DNA from: an uncultured Flavobacteriaceae bacterium
GTDB lineage: Bacteria > Bacteroidota > Bacteroidia > Flavobacteriales > Flavobacteriaceae
Length of the DNA: 64,000 nt
Direction of reading: 5' to 3'
NCBI GenBank assembly: GCA_947501625.1
Contig: CANMWN010000001.1
Location: 248,001-312,000, forward strand
Under the pieces are notes generated by a model. The model was not told where the DNA came from. It saw only the letters and a list, made by a program, of their open reading frames with translations, and searched no databases. The position numbers and the translations under genes are program-made. Below, piece by piece: positions 1 to 9,088 of the stretch (positions are counted from its first letter, which is position 1; the number at the start of each line of letters is the position of its first letter).

Positions 1-490
1 CGAAATAATCATTCGAGGTAAGTTGTGAATTTTTTCTAGATTGAATATTAAATTCAAAAAGTTCTGTTTCTTCATCAGTTGGACCAGAACCATAAGTAAT
101 TTTTTTGCCATCACTACTCCAAGCTGGATGATAATCAGGAAAACTGTTATGTGTGATTTTATCAAAGATGTTCCCCTTTAAATCCATCAAATAAATATCG
201 GTATCACCATCAAGGTCTGAAATAAAAGCGATAGTCTTTCCGTCTGGGGAAACGGTTGGCGTGGTATTATTAAATCCATTGGATGTTAATTGTTTAATTT
301 CTTTTCCATTTTGGTTCATATAGAAAATTTCCCAGTTGCCTGTTCTATTAGATTGAAAAACAAAACCAGAACCATCTGGCATCCAATATGGATACATATC
401 TTTAATATTTGTTATTTTTTTTATTTGATTTTGTTGACCAAATGATACATTTAAGACGAGTAAAAAAAATAATATAATTGGAATTTTCAT
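1..490 (-). CDS. TolB/PD40-type beta-propeller secreted protein (partial, 3' end outside the window)
   Basis: The reading frame is open from an ATG at 490 down to base 1, so only about the first 163 residues are present. It starts with a hydrophobic signal peptide (MKIPIILFFLLVLNVSFG) followed by repeated PD40/TolB-type blades: MPDGSGFVFQSNRTG, SPDGKTIAFISDLDGDTDIYLMD and SSDGKKITYGSG. These blades form beta-propellers that usually bind proteins or peptides in the periplasm or at the surface. The specific role cannot be told. It runs in the same direction as the S41 peptidase upstream (62-nt gap) and may be cotranscribed with it. The DPP-type peptidase family is an alternative if a hydrolase domain lies beyond the window. 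Confidence 0.8.
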   Translation of the reverse strand, partial: MKIPIILFFLLVLNVSFGQQNQIKKITNIKDMYPYWMPDGSGFVFQSNRTGNWEIFYMNQNGKEIKQLTSNGFNNTTPTVSPDGKTIAFISDLDGDTDIYLMDLKGNIFDKITHNSFPDYHPAWSSDGKKITYGSGPTDEETELFEFNIQSRKNSQLTSNDYF

Positions 491-552
491 AAGTCTGTTT
501 TTGATTTTCTATGAATTTTGGGTGTTTAATTCTGTGAGTCTTTTAAGCATTT

Positions 553-2220
553 TCAATCTTGATTATTATTTTTTAGAACTGTACTTAGCCTTTTGTTTAG
601 TACTATCCATACTTTATCAGAATTACATTTTATATCAGGCACTACACCAACACCTTCCCAATCTGTATTGGTTTTTTTGTGTTTGGCATATGCAACTGGC
701 ACAAAGCCCACAAAACCACTTTTTAGAGGCACATCGATAGAGGGATGTGCCATACCAAACGTGGTTTCACCAATTACTGTTGCTCTTCCAAAATTTTGTA
801 ATACATAGGGCACTAACTCGCCAGCAGAAGCGGTACGTTTATTAACTAAAATGTAAATAGGCATTGTTCTGTGACTATCAATAGCTTTTGTATTTACAGT
901 ATATATCTTCTTTTCTTTCCCTTTAGTAACATTGGTGTATAACAAAGCATTTTCAGGTAAAAAATAGCTAAGCATATAGTGTGCAAAGTCACCTCTTCCA
1001 CCAGAGTTATCTCTTAAATCAATAATCAAACCTTTGCTTTTGGCAGCTTTAGCCATCAAGCTATCGAAATAGTCTTTTACATTTTCAAGTGCACCAAACT
1101 CAGTGAGATGGAAGTAGAAATAATCCTGCTTGAGTCCTGTTTCTTTAAAAAAGAAATTATTGCTTTTTTCGTGTGCTTTTACTTTTTCTTTAAAAGCAAT
1201 TGTGTCATCATTAGTATCTTCTTGCTCTGGTATACTTAACTCTTTAAACAACTCAGGATTATAAATGATTCCAAAATGGTAATCTCCTGTAATTTTTACA
1301 ATATCATCCGATAATTTTTGAGCGAATGAATTATGTGAAGTTATGTTGTTATAATTTCCTTTTTGTACTCGATTAGATAACTCTTTTTTTAGTTTTTCAA
1401 TGACTTCAGTAAAGGGACTTTCTTTTTCCAAAGCAGCTATATAAGAACTTGTGATAGTATTTAATTGTTCTGAGGATAAAGGTTTTGTCTTTTTCCTGTT
1501 TGGCAAGTCAAATTCAGTATCTGAAACCTCATTAAATTCAATCGAATTTACCGTGTAAATTAACTCAAGTCCATCTCTATTGTCAATCCACTTACTTGGG
1601 TATTTTAAACCATCTTTTTCACTGTAGCTAGCATATGTTCTAGATACATTTACTTCACCCAATTGAAAATGATAATCTTTAAAATCGTGTCTTTCTAAAG
1701 CCCCTGTTTCACTATCAAAGTAGAGGGTTGTCTTTTCACCACTTTTGGTTTGGGTTGTTAAAATTATGGCACCATTAGCTGTGCTTTCATGCATAAATTG
1801 CCTATTATTTTTTAGATAAAACGAAGTTGTAAATGGAAATAAAAATTTAGTCTCTTGCCATAATTCTAACCCTCTACTTGGTAGCTCTTTATAATGAAAA
1901 CCTCTATTCATGGGGCGTTCATCAATTATGGTATACGCTTTGTCAGTAATTGTACGAATAATACCTGGATTCAAATCCATCCCTTGTTCTACAGCTTCTT
2001 GCGCAAAACGCATTTTATTACCTTTCGTGATTAAGTGAAATGGAATAGTAATATTAAATGCTTTAATTTCTACAGTTCCTTTGGCCGAAACAGAATGTAT
2101 GGCATCAATTTTATCCTTTCCACCTTGATAACTGATGTTTTTTTTAATAATCTCGTTCGTTTGTGCTGTACAACTTGTCAAACTAGATATGAAGAAGAGT
2201 AAAAATAAGTAATTATTCAT
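553..2220 (-). CDS. S41-family (C-terminal processing-like) peptidase, predicted lipoprotein
   Basis: A 555-residue protein with a lipoprotein signal (hydrophobic N terminus ending LTSC, Cys17), so probably anchored in the outer membrane or periplasm. The C-terminal half (about 300-540) is the S41 catalytic fold: LIDLRDNSGG, then VNKRTASAGE with the likely nucleophile Ser near residue 465, then the GETTFG loop. S41 enzymes cleave peptides near hydrophobic C termini. No PDZ domain is obvious between the N-terminal region (about 20-270, beta-rich, possibly LolA-like) and the protease domain, unlike classical Ctp/Prc. The annotation of the catalytic fold is firm; the substrate is unknown. Confidence 0.85.
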   Translation of the reverse strand: MNNYLFLLFFISSLTSCTAQTNEIIKKNISYQGGKDKIDAIHSVSAKGTVEIKAFNITIPFHLITKGNKMRFAQEAVEQGMDLNPGIIRTITDKAYTIIDERPMNRGFHYKELPSRGLELWQETKFLFPFTTSFYLKNNRQFMHESTANGAIILTTQTKSGEKTTLYFDSETGALERHDFKDYHFQLGEVNVSRTYASYSEKDGLKYPSKWIDNRDGLELIYTVNSIEFNEVSDTEFDLPNRKKTKPLSSEQLNTITSSYIAALEKESPFTEVIEKLKKELSNRVQKGNYNNITSHNSFAQKLSDDIVKITGDYHFGIIYNPELFKELSIPEQEDTNDDTIAFKEKVKAHEKSNNFFFKETGLKQDYFYFHLTEFGALENVKDYFDSLMAKAAKSKGLIIDLRDNSGGRGDFAHYMLSYFLPENALLYTNVTKGKEKKIYTVNTKAIDSHRTMPIYILVNKRTASAGELVPYVLQNFGRATVIGETTFGMAHPSIDVPLKSGFVGFVPVAYAKHKKTNTDWEGVGVVPDIKCNSDKVWIVLNKRLSTVLKNNNQD

Positions 2221-2402
2221 TTTTAGAGTATTTAAGATTAAGTATTAATGATAAATTTTATTGCTAAGATTATTTGTAATTTCAATTCGATTTAAATTAC
2301 TTTTTTGTTATTAAGATATAACCATAATTAAAAAAATGACACTAGTAGCAACTTCAAAACTGATTTTTTCCCTTAATAAAAAGCAGTTTAAAAAGTTTTC
2401 TT

Positions 2403-3233
2403 CTACTTATGAATCTTAATAAGTTTATTTTTTTGGTCAAATGAAAGTTTATAGTTTTTGAGAAAATCCATACCGATGTTTACAAATGTATTTTTAATTG
2501 AATAGCCTATCAATTGATTAGAAACATCAATTTCTCCAAGTTTAATTTTACTTTTGAGAATAGCCTCTTGTATTACATATTCAGTATTGGCTCTTCTTCC
2601 AATAAATCTATTTTTTGTATCTTCATATTTTAAATCACCTATAATTGATTTTGGCAAGTGCAGAGCCATATTTGAACCTGTATCAATATTAAAAGTGATT
2701 TTTTTTTGCCCAATTTTTCCTTCAACTTTAAAAGGATCCTTATATGGAAGTACTGCTTTACAAGACTCATCCAAAGACTTATTAGATATAGTAATCATAT
2801 TGTTTGGACAATCAATAGTAAGCAAATAATCCATGAAAAAATCTCGACCAATAATTCCATCTGTACGAATATTACCTTTTTTATAGTTTTTATTGTAATC
2901 TCTTACCATTAAACCAATATCATTAATTTCAATATCTCCTAGTTTCAATTTTGAAACACCCATTACATTTTCAGTTCTATAATTATTACCATCAAAGTTG
3001 CTAATAGAATCAACAACTTGTAGTTTAAGTTTTTTGGCTAGTTCTATATCTACTCTTCCTAGACCAGAGGCTCCAAGATCAAGAATAAAGTTATATGGTC
3101 CTTCATTGTTTATATATACCTTAATAAAAAGATCATTTTTTACAATTTTCATGGGTAATTGATTGTTTATGTTTTGACTGAATAAACTGTTTATACTTAA
3201 ATAAAACAGCAATAGATAAAAGAGTTTTTTCAT
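2403..3233 (-). CDS. retropepsin-like aspartyl protease family protein, secreted
   Basis: A 276-residue protein with a signal peptide (ends near LFSQ). Two aspartyl protease-type motifs are visible in one chain: FILDLGASG (Asp52) and FNIDTGSN (Asp184). This bilobed arrangement is typical of bacterial single-chain retropepsin-like proteins, which are common in Bacteroidota envelopes. The first motif reads DLGAS rather than the usual D-S/T-G, so activity of that lobe is uncertain. It is flanked by about 180-195 bp gaps on both sides, with no recognisable promoter or terminator. Substrate unknown. Confidence 0.8.
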   Translation of the reverse strand: MKKLFYLLLFYLSINSLFSQNINNQLPMKIVKNDLFIKVYINNEGPYNFILDLGASGLGRVDIELAKKLKLQVVDSISNFDGNNYRTENVMGVSKLKLGDIEINDIGLMVRDYNKNYKKGNIRTDGIIGRDFFMDYLLTIDCPNNMITISNKSLDESCKAVLPYKDPFKVEGKIGQKKITFNIDTGSNMALHLPKSIIGDLKYEDTKNRFIGRRANTEYVIQEAILKSKIKLGEIDVSNQLIGYSIKNTFVNIGMDFLKNYKLSFDQKNKLIKIHK

Positions 3234-3428
3234 GTTATATTAATTATTAATTTATTTTTCTTTTTTTTAGAGAATTTTCTTAATATTTTAGATATTATAT
3301 TTGTTAAATCTTTACATTAAATAACTTCTCATTTTTGTATAGACTATTTCGGTTATTGTCTGTAGTTAATTTTTTATTCTAGCGTTTCTTTGGTTTTTAA
3401 AAATAAGATGTCATTTAATTTTTTATGA

Positions 3429-5594
3429 TTAATTGTTACTATCAAAAATTACTTTCCAATTGCCTTTTTCATCTTTCTTCCAAACTAAGACATACTTGCC
3501 TTTATAGGAACCAGAGCACTGCCCAATTTCATAAACAATATCTTTATTTACAGGAATAACATGTATTGGTATTAGGTTTAGGCTGTATTTAGGGTTAGAC
3601 ATGTATTTGTATTCGTCAATAAGTTGTTTATGACTCACTAATAATCTGCCCTTATTATAGTATTTAGCATTATTGTGATACATTGTTTTGACCAACTCAT
3701 TAGGTTTATGAGAGTTACAGATGTTTATCCATTTTTTTCTAGCTTTAGAAACGGCCTTCAATTGCCTTTTGTCTGTCTTTCCTTTTTCAAAATTTAACTC
3801 TATAACTCGCTGAGTAAATCCATCTTTATCTTTTGTAATGTAAAGCTGAAGCAGTTCGTTTCCATTCAAAGTTTCAAGAGAGTTTATTTTGTAAGTATAA
3901 CCACCTTGTTCTTTTTCAGAGGTGAGTAAATTGTATTTTGAAATTTCACCATATCTGTTTTTTAAATCAATGTAGTAGTCTCTTCTGTTTTTCTCTTTTT
4001 CTAGCACCTCATTTTTAGTTATAATTTTCGCATATTTATCATATTGTGTGTACAAAGCCTCAACATTGTTATTAAATGTATTTTTCCAATGCTCATTGGA
4101 ATATGGTTTAAAAGTTTCTTTTTTAAAATAGAGTGTATCAACGTCCCAATGCATATATACCCCCTCTTCCATTCCAAGCGGTTTTGTAAGTTCAAAAATT
4201 CTTCTCCCATACCTTAATTTCGGAGAAAGCAAATAATAATAGGTTCTTCCTTGATAATCCCAAGTTCTTATTGGGCCTTTAAGATTACCCCTATGTACAT
4301 ATAAAGTATCATTAGACTCAGCAAAACTTATCTCTCCCCATGTTTTATTAGTGTAGGTTCCAATAACTTTATAAAGCTTGTCAGGATATTTCATTGGGAA
4401 CTCTCTAGGCTGTACGACCATAGAATCTAATCTCTTTCTACCTCTTGTTGCTGCCTTTACACGTTTATTTAGGTATTCTTCTTTATTGGTTTTATTTAAC
4501 ATTTCGTTAAGTGCCAATTCTGGAAAGTCGAAAGCCAAAGAAAAATTTCTATCATTATCGAAACTAACTAATGCAAGATTATGTTTCGGTGAAACTGTTG
4601 TTGTTGTAACTAGACCTTGGAATACACCGTGTCTAGTTAAAATAGTTTCATCATTATATTTTACTAGATCCCAACCAACACCATAGCCAATTCTATGTGC
4701 ATCTCCAAACATCCTATCTTGTTTTCGTTGTATGGATGTCATTAATTTAAGATTTTTATCTGTTAAATATTGTTTCCCTTTATAATTACCATTATTAGTA
4801 AATACGGACAGGAATTTTAGCATATCATTTATAGTTGATATAATTCCACCGGCGGGCTGCATTGAATTGTCTTTTTTATCTAAATACGTTTCGCCTGTTC
4901 TAGAGTCAACTGCTTTTACAAATTCTATATCATTATAGTCAGAGATGTAACAAGAAGAATTATTCATTTCTAAAGGTTGAAATATATATTTATTCACTAA
5001 CTCTTTCCACGATTCTCCAGTTTGCTTTTCAATAATAGCGGCAACGATGTTAGTACCAAGGTTTCCGTATCTAAAATTTCTATTATCAAGTGCATAGGAT
5101 TTTTCATTTAACATTTGAACAATATTTTTATGATTCTCTAAACCAGTAGAAAGCCCCATTCTTATTAATGGTGAGTTTCTAAATCCATGCGTATGTGTTA
5201 ACAGGTCTAAAACTGTAATGTCCTTTTCATTATACTTTAATCCCATTTTTAATTCGGGCATATAGTGATTTAAACTTTGATTTAAGTTTAATTTTCCTTC
5301 ATTTGCCATTTTAATAGCCAATACAGCTATAAATACCTTTGAAGTAGACGCTATATAAAAAGGGCTATTTATATCAAAAGGTAATTTTTCTTTATAATTT
5401 CTATAACCGTAACTTTTGGTATAGATTATTGAATCCTTAGAGATAATACCAATTGCGCCACCAGATTTTAGGTTCAAAGGCTCAACTAAAGATTGGATTT
5501 TAGCATCCAATTGTTTTTGAAAGTTATTTTGTCCATATATAGTAAATATGAAGTTAATTAGGGTAATTGTTAGTATGTATTTAGTTGTCTTCAT
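3429..5594 (-). CDS. beta-lactamase-fold serine hydrolase (S12-like) with C-terminal NTF2-like domain
   Basis: 721 residues with a signal peptide. The class C beta-lactamase/penicillin-binding fold spans about 30-380, with the catalytic SxxK motif intact (IASTSKVF, Ser83/Lys86) and the YxN motif intact (RYGNLG, Tyr176-Asn178); a HGVFQG segment near residue 320 fits the third motif. A beta-rich linker follows, and the last 100 residues resemble an NTF2/SnoaL-type cone (DUF4440-like). Such enzymes hydrolyse or transacylate peptides, esters or D-amino acid compounds in the periplasm; true antibiotic resistance is unlikely. It lies 6 nt from the next gene on the same strand (5601-7766), so the two form an operon. 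Confidence 0.85.
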   Translation of the reverse strand: MKTTKYILTITLINFIFTIYGQNNFQKQLDAKIQSLVEPLNLKSGGAIGIISKDSIIYTKSYGYRNYKEKLPFDINSPFYIASTSKVFIAVLAIKMANEGKLNLNQSLNHYMPELKMGLKYNEKDITVLDLLTHTHGFRNSPLIRMGLSTGLENHKNIVQMLNEKSYALDNRNFRYGNLGTNIVAAIIEKQTGESWKELVNKYIFQPLEMNNSSCYISDYNDIEFVKAVDSRTGETYLDKKDNSMQPAGGIISTINDMLKFLSVFTNNGNYKGKQYLTDKNLKLMTSIQRKQDRMFGDAHRIGYGVGWDLVKYNDETILTRHGVFQGLVTTTTVSPKHNLALVSFDNDRNFSLAFDFPELALNEMLNKTNKEEYLNKRVKAATRGRKRLDSMVVQPREFPMKYPDKLYKVIGTYTNKTWGEISFAESNDTLYVHRGNLKGPIRTWDYQGRTYYYLLSPKLRYGRRIFELTKPLGMEEGVYMHWDVDTLYFKKETFKPYSNEHWKNTFNNNVEALYTQYDKYAKIITKNEVLEKEKNRRDYYIDLKNRYGEISKYNLLTSEKEQGGYTYKINSLETLNGNELLQLYITKDKDGFTQRVIELNFEKGKTDKRQLKAVSKARKKWINICNSHKPNELVKTMYHNNAKYYNKGRLLVSHKQLIDEYKYMSNPKYSLNLIPIHVIPVNKDIVYEIGQCSGSYKGKYVLVWKKDEKGNWKVIFDSNN

Positions 5595-5600
5595 GTTTAT

Positions 5601-7766
5601 TTAATGTTCAGTTATTTTTTTACCAATATGTTGCCCATCAATATTTATCTCCTTTATCTTTTCAGAAGTATCATTGTGAAATTGCACATTAAGCCAATAG
5701 GTTCTCAAGATGAATGTTTTAAAACTGTTCTTATCTGGATTTAAAGGAATTAAACCTCCCCAATCACTATATAAATAACCATCTTTATAAGTAATAGTCA
5801 TTTTAAAATTTGGGCGATAAAAATTTTCATCAAATAGGTAAGTTCCCAAATAGTTTTTAGCATGTGTTTCTGTTAGTCTTTTTGTAGAAAGTTTTAAGGT
5901 ATTATAATGCTCGTTAAAGACAATTGATGCTAGAGGTATACCCATGTCAACCGGTAAAGAAACGTATTTGTTAGAGAGCATTACAACTACCATGTTGTCT
6001 TCTGGATATAGAGCAAAATAGGAAGAGAAACCAGGGGATCTTCCATTCATTTGAACTCTTTTATGTTTGCCATGGTCTCTTACAAACCAACCATATCCAA
6101 TAGAATTTCCATAATCTGTAAAAATTTTATTCCATGATTTTTTTGTCAAAATTTTCCCTTCAATAATAGCTTGTCCAAATTTTTGTAAGTCTTCAGCCGT
6201 AGAATAAATAGATGCATGTCCCGTTTTTGCACTCCAATCTAATGGAAAAGCGTTTTCAACTTCATAAAGCCCTACAGGAGCATATCCTTTTGCTAAATTG
6301 GTTACAATATCTTCGTAACCATTAAAGTGCCCTGTATTGTACATTTGTAATGGCTTAAAAAGTATTTCTTTTAAATAGTTTCCAAATGTTTTTCCACTTA
6401 ATTTTTCAATAATTTTTGCCAACAAAATATAATCGGATCTTCCATGATTATATTTACTTCCAGGCTCAAAAAGAAGTTTATAGTCCTTAAAATAGTTATA
6501 CAAATTTTCAATAGATTGTTTAGATAAAGACATTGTATTGTAGTCCACATTATCTTCAGTACCTATTGCTGGAATTCCTGAACGTTGAGCTAAAAGATGA
6601 TGTATCGTGATTTTTTCTCCATGTCTATAATCTGATACATATTGACTGACTTTATCTGTTAGTTTTATTTTTCCATCATCAACTAACTTCATGATAGCTA
6701 AAGAAGTAAAAGGCATTGAAACGGATGCAAGGAAAAATTTAGTGTCATTGGATACTTGAATGTTGTTTGTTAAATCAGAAAATCCATAATTCTTTTGAAC
6801 TATTTTTTTGTTATTTTTAGATATAAGTACTGATCCACTATAATTATTAGTTTCTACTAAAGGCAAGATAAGTCTATCAACTTCATTATTAACATTGTTA
6901 GTTGCTGCTTTTTTTTCAAAGGCATTGTTTATCAAAGAGCCATTAGAAAGTTTTTCAACAGGTATAGCTATGATATCTGCATTTCCATTTCGTATTCTGG
7001 TATAGTACAGAGTTTCCTCATCTAATGATAAAGTTGGTGCGTACTCCCATGCGCTGGTATTAACCAAGCCTTTATCATCAACTGGTAATGGTTTAGTCCA
7101 AACGCCATTTTTAATTTGGGTTATAAAAATATCCGATTTACCTAGTGAACCATGACCAGTACTCATAAAAAGTATGGATTTGCCGTTATTAAAAACAAAA
7201 GGCTCACCATCTACTTCTGAAGAGTTAAAAGGCAATTTCTTTATTTTTCCATTTTTAAGATTTCCTTGATAAATATCGACATCATTCATTCCAGAACCAC
7301 TTCTGTCAGAATGAAAATACAGAGTTTCACCATTACCAAATCCTCCGCTATCAATTCCTGCGGTACTAAAGCCTTGCCCTAAATGTTTAGACTTTCCAAA
7401 TGTTCCGTTTTTATAATCTACATACCAAATATCATTTTTAGATTGTATATTGCTATTAGAGGTAAATGGTCTTTTAGAAGCAAAATATAGTTTATTAGCT
7501 GCTTTGTCATAAGTAGGGTACTCATCTCTCCAAGTGCCTGAAAAAGGTGCAACTTCTGGTGTTTGCCATTTTCCATTCACACGTTTTGTGAGCATTAACT
7601 TCTTCCTTCCTTCATTTCGTGTAAAACAAACTAGATTTTCGGTAATGAATGCTAACCCATATTCATCATTAACTGAATTTATTACTTCTGTTATATCTTT
7701 TTGAGCATAAGCAGTAGTGTTGTTAAATATTAAAGCAAGAGTTACTATTTGAATTATTTTAAACAT
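5601..7766 (-). CDS. PD40 propeller fused to a degenerate beta-lactamase-fold domain (probable pseudoenzyme)
   Basis: 721 residues: signal peptide, PD40/WD40-like blades at about 35-275 (DEYPTYDKAANKLYFASKRP, FHSDRSGSGMNDVDIYQG and similar), then a beta-lactamase-type domain at about 300-640. Aligned with the paralog at 10963-12636, the catalytic motifs are lost: SxxK reads S-V-S-M (Ser348-Met351), YxN falls on H-G-R (441-443) and the H-G-type third motif reads MNGRSPGF. I read the Met codon directly from the DNA. The fold signature around these positions is otherwise well kept (PFTSLAIMKLVDDGKI, SDYILLAKIIEKLSG), so the gene is not simply decaying. A binding or scaffold role is inferred. First gene of the operon with 3429-5594. 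Confidence 0.8.
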   Translation of the reverse strand: MFKIIQIVTLALIFNNTTAYAQKDITEVINSVNDEYGLAFITENLVCFTRNEGRKKLMLTKRVNGKWQTPEVAPFSGTWRDEYPTYDKAANKLYFASKRPFTSNSNIQSKNDIWYVDYKNGTFGKSKHLGQGFSTAGIDSGGFGNGETLYFHSDRSGSGMNDVDIYQGNLKNGKIKKLPFNSSEVDGEPFVFNNGKSILFMSTGHGSLGKSDIFITQIKNGVWTKPLPVDDKGLVNTSAWEYAPTLSLDEETLYYTRIRNGNADIIAIPVEKLSNGSLINNAFEKKAATNNVNNEVDRLILPLVETNNYSGSVLISKNNKKIVQKNYGFSDLTNNIQVSNDTKFFLASVSMPFTSLAIMKLVDDGKIKLTDKVSQYVSDYRHGEKITIHHLLAQRSGIPAIGTEDNVDYNTMSLSKQSIENLYNYFKDYKLLFEPGSKYNHGRSDYILLAKIIEKLSGKTFGNYLKEILFKPLQMYNTGHFNGYEDIVTNLAKGYAPVGLYEVENAFPLDWSAKTGHASIYSTAEDLQKFGQAIIEGKILTKKSWNKIFTDYGNSIGYGWFVRDHGKHKRVQMNGRSPGFSSYFALYPEDNMVVVMLSNKYVSLPVDMGIPLASIVFNEHYNTLKLSTKRLTETHAKNYLGTYLFDENFYRPNFKMTITYKDGYLYSDWGGLIPLNPDKNSFKTFILRTYWLNVQFHNDTSEKIKEINIDGQHIGKKITEH

Positions 7767-7993
7767 TACGATTTCCTAAATGACTTTATTTTGGCATAAT
7801 TACCAACTACTAATCATTATCTAAAGTAAATGGTACCAATAGATATTTTTAGTAGGTGTAATTAATGTTATTGATATTTGCAATATAAGATTTCAAAAAT
7901 TGCACATTCACACAAACTTTGAGGTTATTAGTACCAAAAAGTAGTCTTGACATTTTATTTATTGTTGTTTTACATAACTAATATTTTAAAAAA

Positions 7994-9079
7994 ATGATAA
8001 GAAGTAGTTTTTTTTTGTTTTTAATGACGATTAATTTTATTAATGCACAGGAAATTGATTTTAAAAGTCCATTATGGGACATTTCAGCTGAATCTCATGA
8101 GGTGTTTGTAAAAGAAGAAAAAAGTAACTTAAAGTTGGTTGATGGTAGAGCTACCTTAAAAAGTGCTAAATTCAAAAATGGTGTTATTGAGTTTAAAATG
8201 TTGTTTGATAATGAAGTGTCCTTTCCTGGTATTTTATTTAGAGGTCAAAACGAAAAAAATTACGAAGAATTTTATATAAGACCATGGTTATCTGGAAATA
8301 TAGATGCTACGCAGTACTCGCCTGTGTATGAGGGTTTGTCAGGTTGGCAAATATACCATGGCGAGCAATATTCTTGTAAAACAAATTTCAGATTCAATAC
8401 ATGGTTGACTTTCAAACTGGTTGTTAAAGATAAATTGATGGATATTTTTATAGATAACATGAACACTCCTCTCTATACAGTCGAATTAAAAAGAAGAATC
8501 AAAGAGGGATATATTGCATTAAAAAATAGTTTTGGACCAGTATTTTTTTCTGATTTCAAAGTTAAGCACACCGATAATGTTAATATAAAGGGTAAACCAG
8601 TACCTGAACTTGAACGTAAGAAAGGGACAGTAACTAGATGGCAAATTTCTCAACCTTTCAAAGAATCTCTAATAAAGGATGAAAAAGCCTTACCAAATGG
8701 TATTTCTACCAATACTTTCAAGACAGTTTTTGCAGAAAAAACAGGAATATTAAATATACCTCAATACATTAAAAGAAAATCAGGACAAAATACAGTGCTC
8801 TTAAAAGTAGGAGTTTTATCACAAGAAGATCAAATTATCCCATTTCAATTGGGTTTCAGCGATAGAGTTAGAGTTTATATAAACGAAGTGTTGATATTTT
8901 ATGCTAACGATGGTTGGCGAACTAGAGATTATAAATTTTTAGGTACAGTTGGTTTACATGATGAATTGTATTTGCCTCTTAAAAAAGGTAACAATGAAGT
9001 TGTTTTAGCAGTGTCTGAAAGTTTTGGTGGTTGGGGTGTTATTGCTAGATTTCCAGAAGTTTCCAATATTAAAAATTAG
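7994..9079 (+). CDS. secreted lectin-like (concanavalin A / DUF1080-like) protein
   Basis: 361 residues with a signal peptide ending near INAQ. Residues about 25-200 form a beta-sandwich of the laminin G/DUF1080 kind (KNGVIEFKMLF, GILFRGQNEKNYEEFYIRP, FNTWLTFKLVVKDK), a fold used for carbohydrate recognition or by 3-keto-glycoside hydrolases; I see no decisive catalytic residues. The C terminus (about 260-355) looks like a galactose-binding-type jelly roll (RVRVYINEVLIFY, LPLKKGNNEVVLAVSE). The next gene has the same two-domain plan, so they are distant paralogs 9 nt apart in one operon. Transcribed divergently from 5601-7766 across a 227-bp gap. Confidence 0.65.
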   Translation: MIRSSFFLFLMTINFINAQEIDFKSPLWDISAESHEVFVKEEKSNLKLVDGRATLKSAKFKNGVIEFKMLFDNEVSFPGILFRGQNEKNYEEFYIRPWLSGNIDATQYSPVYEGLSGWQIYHGEQYSCKTNFRFNTWLTFKLVVKDKLMDIFIDNMNTPLYTVELKRRIKEGYIALKNSFGPVFFSDFKVKHTDNVNIKGKPVPELERKKGTVTRWQISQPFKESLIKDEKALPNGISTNTFKTVFAEKTGILNIPQYIKRKSGQNTVLLKVGVLSQEDQIIPFQLGFSDRVRVYINEVLIFYANDGWRTRDYKFLGTVGLHDELYLPLKKGNNEVVLAVSESFGGWGVIARFPEVSNIKN

Positions 9080-9088
9080 AAGTTAATT

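Noticed and set aside
501-740. Small ORFs on the plus strand at the start of the window
   Set aside because: They overlap the S41 peptidase on the other strand and show no family pattern or leader; treated as shadows.
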